NCBI GenBank assembly: GCA_913061025.1
Contig: CAJXUJ010000010.1
Coordinates: forward strand, 1 to 19,114
DNA length: 19,114 bases
Source of the DNA: an uncultured Actinomycetes bacterium
Lineage (GTDB): Bacteria > Actinomycetota > Actinomycetes > S36-B12
Direction: 5' to 3'
A program made the translations under genes and the position numbers. Shown here piece after piece: positions 15,480 through 19,114 of this stretch. Position 1 is the first letter of the stretch. Every line of letters begins with the position of its first letter. A model generated the notes under the pieces. The model saw nothing but the letters and a program-made list of their open reading frames with translations, ran no database searches and was not told where the DNA came from.

Positions 15480-16513
15480 CAGATCTCCTTGGCGACCAGT
15501 TCGTCAACGGTGGGCGTCTCTGCGGGTTCCACGACTCCTTGCTCGGTCACGATCGCAGAGATGTAGCGCGCAGGCGTCACATCAAACGCCGGGTTGAAAC
15601 CCTGCGCGCCGTCCGGAGCGACCCGAACACCGGCAAACTCGATCACCTCGGCTCCATCTCGAAGCTCGATCTCGATGTCGTCTCCCGACGCCGTCGCGAG
15701 GTCGACGGTTGATGACGGTGCAGCGACAACGAAAGGGATTCCGGCGGCATGGCACGCCAGCGCCACGGACACCGATCCGATCTTGTTTGCGGTATCTCCG
15801 TTTCGGGCGATGCGGTCGGCGCCGATGATCGCGACGTCAACCAAACCCCGCAGAATCGTTGAAGCCGCGGCTCCGTCGCTTTGGATTACGTGTGGGATCT
15901 GGTCGTGCGTTAGTTCCCAGGACGTCAATCTCGAACCTTGAAGCAGGGGACGGGTTTCATCGGCGAATACTTGCTCGACCTCGCCGCGCACATTCAGTTC
16001 CCGAATGATTCCAAGAGCCGTACCCCAGGCCGTGGTGGCAAGCGAGCCGGTGTTGCAGTGCGTCAGGACGCGAAGTGGTCGTTGATCTGTGTTGGCCAAG
16101 ATCCAGTCGGCGCCGCGTCGAGACAACTCACGGTTGGCTGCCTCGTCTTCCTCGGCGATCCGATTGGCCTCGGCCAGCACGGCCGCCACACCATCGGCCA
16201 CGAACGGGCGCACCCGATCAACACCCCAAGCAAGGTTGACCGCGGTGGGCCGAGCATTGCGAATCCGATCGATCTCGGAATCCCGGCGCGCGGTGTCCCA
16301 GTTCTCTCGTTCGGCCTGCAGTAGCGCGACCGCCACTCCGTACCCACCTACGGCCCCGAGGGCCGGCGCTCCTCGCACTACGAGTCGGACGATGGCGTCG
16401 ACCACGTGATCCACGTCGGCGCAGGACACGTAGGTCTCGGTTGCCGGGAGTTCGGTCTGATCGATGAGCACGAGGGCGTTGTCGTCCCATCGCACCGCTC
16501 GAATTTCCGCCAC
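15479..16513 (-). CDS. mtnA: MtnA-like aldose-1-phosphate isomerase (S-methyl-5-thioribose-1-phosphate isomerase family)
   Basis: 344 aa, the usual length. Conserved: VVRGAPALGAVGGYG (45-59), THCNTGSLAT with the catalytic Cys153, DETRPLLQGSRLT (185-197), and GADRIARNGDTANKIG with the catalytic Asp233. The active site is thus intact and the protein should interconvert an aldose-1-phosphate and the 1-phosphoketose. Methylthioribose-1-phosphate is the textbook substrate, but relatives act on 5-deoxyribose-1-phosphate or ribose-1,5-bisphosphate, and no mtnK, mtnB or mtnD is in the window. I chose the GTG at 16513 because GGAGG lies five bases upstream and the homologous start MAEIRAVRW follows; the longer frame would overlap gntR. 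It is translationally coupled to the aldolase fusion. Confidence 0.9.
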   Translation of the reverse strand: MAEIRAVRWDDNALVLIDQTELPATETYVSCADVDHVVDAIVRLVVRGAPALGAVGGYGVAVALLQAERENWDTARRDSEIDRIRNARPTAVNLAWGVDRVRPFVADGVAAVLAEANRIAEEDEAANRELSRRGADWILANTDQRPLRVLTHCNTGSLATTAWGTALGIIRELNVRGEVEQVFADETRPLLQGSRLTSWELTHDQIPHVIQSDGAAASTILRGLVDVAIIGADRIARNGDTANKIGSVSVALACHAAGIPFVVAAPSSTVDLATASGDDIEIELRDGAEVIEFAGVRVAPDGAQGFNPAFDVTPARYISAIVTEQGVVEPAETPTVDELVAKEI

Positions 16514-16532
16514 CAGAACCTCCAATTGATCA

Positions 16533-16545
16533 GTTGTCCTACAAC
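16533..16545. promoter_or_regulatory. Probable GntR (HutC-type) operator, site B
   Basis: GTTGTCCTACAAC has perfect 5-bp arms, GTTGT and ACAAC, around three bases. It sits just upstream of the gntR -10 box and close to the predicted start of the mtnA-like transcript, as expected for autoregulation and control of the divergent operon. Site A at 10378 repeats it with two changes. Confidence 0.65.
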
Positions 16546-16552
16546 CTGAGGC

Positions 16553-16558
16553 TAGGCT
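16553..16558 (+). promoter_or_regulatory. Putative -10 box of gntR
   Basis: TAGGCT lies 20 bases before the gntR ATG, leaving room for a short leader with the strong Shine-Dalgarno GGGAGGAG (16565-16572). The same AGGCTAGGCTA stretch reads TAGCCT twice on the minus strand and may hold the -10 of the mtnA-like operon. No -35 with good spacing is evident. Confidence 0.45.
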
Positions 16559-16578
16559 AACGCAGGGAGGAGACGCCC

Positions 16579-17316
16579 ATGAGCAGTAGTAGATCAACCG
16601 GTGCCCGAGTACCGCTCGGCCGCGAGATTGCCGAGGACCTACGCCGGCGGATAGTCGCGGGCGAGTTTGCCCCTGGTTCTCGACTCCCCAGCGAGGCCGA
16701 ACTCTGTTCGCAGTACCGGGTCTCCCGGGTGACGGTGCGCACGGCAGCCAAAGCACTCGAATCTCAGGGTTTGGTCGACATCCGCCACGGCTCGGGCATG
16801 TTTGTCGTGGATTTCGGTGGTCAGATCCGGTCGGGCCTCCAAGAACTGCGGTCCATCACCGAGACCATCGAGGAACTCGGTTTGAACGCGAAGGTGCGCC
16901 GGGTTGCGCTCACTCGACGACAAGCAGATGAAAACGAACGCACCCGGCTGGATCTCACGTCCGATGATGCCGAGGTAGTAGCCGTCCACCGCGAAATCCT
17001 TGCCGACGACCAAGTGGTCGCGGTCTCCATCGACTCCATCCCTGCATCACTCGTTCCCGCGAGTGAAGATGCCGGACTGGGAAATGGATCTGTCTTCGCG
17101 GTTCTCGACCGCATCGGTTTGACGCCGGTTCGCGCACTCGCGGAGATTCACGCGGTTCGTGGGAACGATGTTCCGATTGCCGAGGGTCACGTCGCCGATG
17201 AGTTACTGATCCTTCTTGACCAAGTGCACTACGACCGTTCCGGTGATCCCGTGGCCTACAGCAAGACCTACTTCGTGGAGGGCCGCTTCCAGTTCGTCAT
17301 CCTGCGCACCCGCTAG
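16579..17316 (+). CDS. GntR-family transcriptional regulator, HutC type with UTRA domain
   Basis: A 245-aa regulator. Residues about 12-75 form the GntR winged helix: LGREIAEDLRRRIVAGEFAPGSRLPSE, then SRVTVRTAAKALESQGLV and a wing at RHGSGMFV. Residues about 95-240 fit a UTRA ligand-binding domain of the HutC subfamily, including VHREILADDQVVAVSIDSIPA and the closing YSKTYFVEGRFQFVI. HutC-type regulators usually repress and are released by a small metabolite, often a phosphorylated sugar or an acid. The ATG at 16579 has GGGAGGAG six bases upstream. Its own promoter contains operator site B, and a close copy lies before the transketolase-RLP operon, so it probably coordinates the whole cluster. 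It converges with the HNH gene, 10 bp away. Confidence 0.93.
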   Translation: MSSSRSTGARVPLGREIAEDLRRRIVAGEFAPGSRLPSEAELCSQYRVSRVTVRTAAKALESQGLVDIRHGSGMFVVDFGGQIRSGLQELRSITETIEELGLNAKVRRVALTRRQADENERTRLDLTSDDAEVVAVHREILADDQVVAVSIDSIPASLVPASEDAGLGNGSVFAVLDRIGLTPVRALAEIHAVRGNDVPIAEGHVADELLILLDQVHYDRSGDPVAYSKTYFVEGRFQFVILRTR

Positions 17317-17326
17317 CCCAGCACAA

Positions 17327-18013
17327 TCACTGCGTGACGATTCGCGCAATCGATGGCACCCGCATCTTCGACGAGCACCCGCGAAGGATGCGCCGTAGTT
17401 CAGACTTCTCGGTGGAGTCCACCGCAAGACGCCAGCGGTACTTCACCGCCACCCAGGTCTTCGCGTACTTGCACACGCCGCGCTCGGGTAACCACTCGGC
17501 TGGATCGCGGTCGGACTTGCTGCGATTGGACGACGCAGAAACTGCAATCAACGCACCGGCAAACCCGAGATCATTCGCGAAACGCTCACGTGTGGCGGCG
17601 TTCCACCGCCAGGCACCGGAGTCCCACGCTTCCTTCAGCGGAACATAGTGATCAATGTCGAAGGAACTCGGGTTGCTGGTGACGTCACCGTCGTACGTGG
17701 AACGCCATCTCCCACCCGCAACGTCGCATCCGCGCACCTCACCGGACCTGCGCTCGTCGATCAACACCTGCTCGCGGGTATTGCAGCCGTCGCCATCGAG
17801 ATCCGACCAGTGGCGAAATAGATCGCGGTCATAGCCGGCCGAACGCTCCACCGACACGGGAAGTGAATTCAGTACACGAATCGAATCTCGGCGCGTATCC
17901 GCGGCCGCCGGAGTCGCAACTCCAACACCCAAAGCAACTGCCGAAACAAGCATCACCCCGACAAGCCCGCTCCGCAGGCTCCACCGAGCGCGTGCCCATA
18001 GCCCCCCAGCCAT
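17327..18013 (-). CDS. Secreted HNH-family endonuclease-like protein
   Basis: 228 aa from the ATG at 18013; the frame stays open to 18256, but that part overlaps the divergent dehydrogenase gene and is not protein-like. Residues 1-38 form a signal peptide: Arg-rich start, hydrophobic GLVGVMLVSAVALGVGV, and a cleavage site near TPAAAD. The nuclease core reads SFDIDHYVPLKEAWDSGAW (118-134, metal/catalytic His122), RFANDLG (144-150) and SNRSKSDRDPAEWLP (162-176), the pattern of actinobacterial exported HNH proteins related to the GmrSD C-terminal/DUF1524 group. Four Cys (77, 96, 181, 213) could form two disulfides outside the cell. The likely role is extracellular DNA or RNA cleavage for nutrients, inferred from family only. 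There is only weak Shine-Dalgarno sequence (GAGG close to the ATG). Confidence 0.87.
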   Translation of the reverse strand: MAGGLWARARWSLRSGLVGVMLVSAVALGVGVATPAAADTRRDSIRVLNSLPVSVERSAGYDRDLFRHWSDLDGDGCNTREQVLIDERRSGEVRGCDVAGGRWRSTYDGDVTSNPSSFDIDHYVPLKEAWDSGAWRWNAATRERFANDLGFAGALIAVSASSNRSKSDRDPAEWLPERGVCKYAKTWVAVKYRWRLAVDSTEKSELRRILRGCSSKMRVPSIARIVTQ

Positions 18014-18018
18014 ACCTC

Positions 18019-18024
18019 TACTCT
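18019..18024 (+). promoter_or_regulatory. Putative -10 box, leaderless promoter of the FMN dehydrogenase
   Basis: TACTCT, identical to the -10 box at 10402, ends seven bases before the ATG at 18032. There is no Shine-Dalgarno, so a leaderless mRNA is likely. The -35 would fall within the first codons of the divergent nuclease gene and is not clear. Confidence 0.4.
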
Positions 18025-18025
18025 G

Positions 18026-18039
18026 ACACGCATGCGTGT
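18026..18039. repeat. Perfect 14-bp palindrome spanning the FMN dehydrogenase start codon
   Basis: ACACGCATGCGTGT is identical to its own reverse complement and centred on the ATG at 18032. Its place just downstream of the -10 box, between two divergent starts, suits an operator, but it could be chance because the start codon supplies part of the centre. Confidence 0.4.
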
Positions 18040-19114
18040 TCCTCGCTGGTCCGAACTGCGAGATCTCGTGCAGTTCGAGGCACCTACTCTCGACGCACGG
18101 AAGCGGGCCCTGCAGCGTGCGGCCAGCCTGGGGGACATCCGTCGTATCGCCAAGCGCTTCACTCCACGTGCGGTCTTCGACTACACCGACGGCTCGGCCG
18201 GTGAGGAACTCGCTCTCGCCCGACAACGCCACCTTTTCCGGTGTGTGGAGTTCCACCCGACCGCTCTCGTGGACGTCTCCGAGGTGAACCCCTCCACCAC
18301 GTTCCTCGGCGAAGAGGTGGCTCTACCCATCGGGTTCGGACCCACCGGCTTCACCCGGATGATGCATCACGCCGGCGAACTCGCCACCGCGACAGTTGCG
18401 CAGGAAAACAACCTTGTTTTCGTGCTTTCTACTCTTGGAACCACGAGCCCCGAGGATCTCCAAGCGTCAGTGCCCCGAGGCAACAACTGGTTCCAGCTCT
18501 ACATTTCCAAAGACCGATCGATCACTCACGATCTGATCGACCGCGTCGAGGCTGCGGGCTACAGCACCATCGAACTCACCATCGACACACCCGTAGGTGG
18601 TATCCGCCGCCGCGACATCCGCAACGGCCTCACCGTCCCACCGAGACTCACACCGGCAACAGCCATCAATATGGCAATGCACCCGAGTTGGGTGTGGCAC
18701 GCGCTCACCACCGAACCGCTGGAGTTCGCATCGCTCAAGAACTCCGAGGGCACGGTCGGAGAGCTACTCAGCCGAGTGTTTGATGCATCCCTAACGCTCG
18801 ACGATGTCACCTGGCTACGCGAACGCTGGAACGGAAAGCTCGTAGTGAAGGGCGTGCAAAGCGTCGTCACCGCAAAGGAACTCCAAGCAGCCGGTGCGGA
18901 CGCGATCGTGCTGTCCAACCACGGTGGGCGCCAACTCGATCGTGCGCCGATTCCCCTGGAACTCCTGCCCGAGATCACCCAGGCAATTCCTGGCACCGAG
19001 GTCTACATTGATGGCGGCATTAGCGACGGAGCTGACGCCCTCGCCGCCATCGCGCTCGGCGCCCAAGGCGTGTTCGTCGGCCGTGCCCACCTCTACGGGC
19101 TCATGGCGGGCGGC
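18032..19114 (+). CDS. FMN-dependent alpha-hydroxy-acid dehydrogenase, LldD2-like (3' truncated by window)
   Basis: The frame runs from ATG at 18032 to the last base without a stop; 361 residues are present, and the family's usual 380-420 aa suggests only a short C-terminal piece is missing. Landmarks of the glycolate oxidase/L-lactate dehydrogenase family: FDYTDGSAGEE (Tyr51), PIGFGPTGFTRMMH (99-112), LSTLGTTSPEDL (132-143), WFQLYISKDR (Tyr157), LVVKGV (Lys273), SNHGGRQLD with the catalytic His297 and substrate-binding Arg300, then YIDGGISDG (325-333) and VGRAHLYG (349-356) at the FMN phosphate. The LSTxGTTSxED segment resembles mycobacterial LldD2. It oxidises a 2-hydroxy acid such as L-lactate or glycolate to the 2-oxo acid; which one is not decided by sequence. 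It could take up acids produced by the nearby aldolase/SDR, an inference from proximity. Confidence 0.9.
   Translation, partial: MRVPRWSELRDLVQFEAPTLDARKRALQRAASLGDIRRIAKRFTPRAVFDYTDGSAGEELALARQRHLFRCVEFHPTALVDVSEVNPSTTFLGEEVALPIGFGPTGFTRMMHHAGELATATVAQENNLVFVLSTLGTTSPEDLQASVPRGNNWFQLYISKDRSITHDLIDRVEAAGYSTIELTIDTPVGGIRRRDIRNGLTVPPRLTPATAINMAMHPSWVWHALTTEPLEFASLKNSEGTVGELLSRVFDASLTLDDVTWLRERWNGKLVVKGVQSVVTAKELQAAGADAIVLSNHGGRQLDRAPIPLELLPEITQAIPGTEVYIDGGISDGADALAAIALGAQGVFVGRAHLYGLMAGG

Noticed and set aside
16549..16559. AGGCTAGGCTA direct repeat as a possible iteron or operator
   Set aside because: Only two units of five bases; explained by a -10 box and its complement on the other strand.
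16514..16756. N-terminal extension of the MtnA-like protein by 81 residues
   Set aside because: It would overlap the gntR promoter and coding start and resembles no MtnA N-terminus.

Overview
The window is a compact, high-GC stretch of an actinobacterial (Actinomycetes-type) chromosome. The reasons are family-specific: a Nudix/histidine-phosphatase fusion of the mycobacterial MutT1 type, an actinobacterial glgC/glgM pair transcribed divergently, GTG and TTG starts, 4-nt ATGA/GTGA overlaps between genes, and several promoters whose TANNNT -10 box lies only 6-8 nt before an ATG, the layout of leaderless mRNAs. I see no rRNA, tRNA, CRISPR, insertion sequence or phage gene. No gene-free gap is longer than 184 bp. 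I cannot name the genus.

Left part (1-7670), housekeeping and cell-surface genes. It opens with the 3' part of a MutT1-like gene (1-816). Next are a secreted trypsin-like protease with fibronectin III and C-terminal domains (837-2183, minus) and a small CxCGW protein (2327-2491). glgC (2503-3729, minus) and a GlgA/GlgM glycogen synthase (3773-4957) share a 43-bp divergent promoter. The glgM gene overlaps an EamA transporter (4954-5925), which is followed by a 515-aa protein of unknown function with a possible Rossmann motif (5939-7486). Three tandem hairpins (7504-7580) separate this block from the next.

Central part (7671-17316), the most interesting region. It looks like a sugar-phosphate catabolic regulon in two divergent pairs. 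Pair 1: xylB-like FGGY kinase plus ROK regulator (minus) against split transketolase N, split transketolase C and a form IV RuBisCO-like protein (plus), these three overlapping by 4 nt each. Pair 2: MtnA-like aldose-1-phosphate isomerase plus a class II aldolase/short-chain dehydrogenase fusion (minus) against a HutC-type GntR regulator (plus). Both divergent promoter regions carry nearly the same 13-bp inverted-repeat site (GTTGT-N3-ACAAC type; 10378-10390 and 16533-16545), so the GntR protein probably controls both. The RuBisCO-like protein keeps the Lys175- and Lys201-type lysines but has His where RuBisCO has Glu204, and lacks the Lys177, Arg295, His327 and Lys334 equivalents. It is therefore unlikely to fix CO2 and probably acts as an isomerase, enolase or decarboxylase on a sugar phosphate. 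The parts recall known pathways (5-deoxyribose/methylthioribose DHAP shunt; apiose pathways with a two-subunit transketolase or an RLP decarboxylase), but the full combination matches none I can name. No dedicated transporter is visible.

Right part (17327-19114): a secreted HNH-family nuclease (minus), and divergent from it a window-truncated FMN-dependent alpha-hydroxy-acid dehydrogenase of the LldD2 type, whose start codon lies inside a perfect 14-bp palindrome. It could oxidise a 2-hydroxy acid made by the aldolase/dehydrogenase route, but that link is inferred from proximity only.
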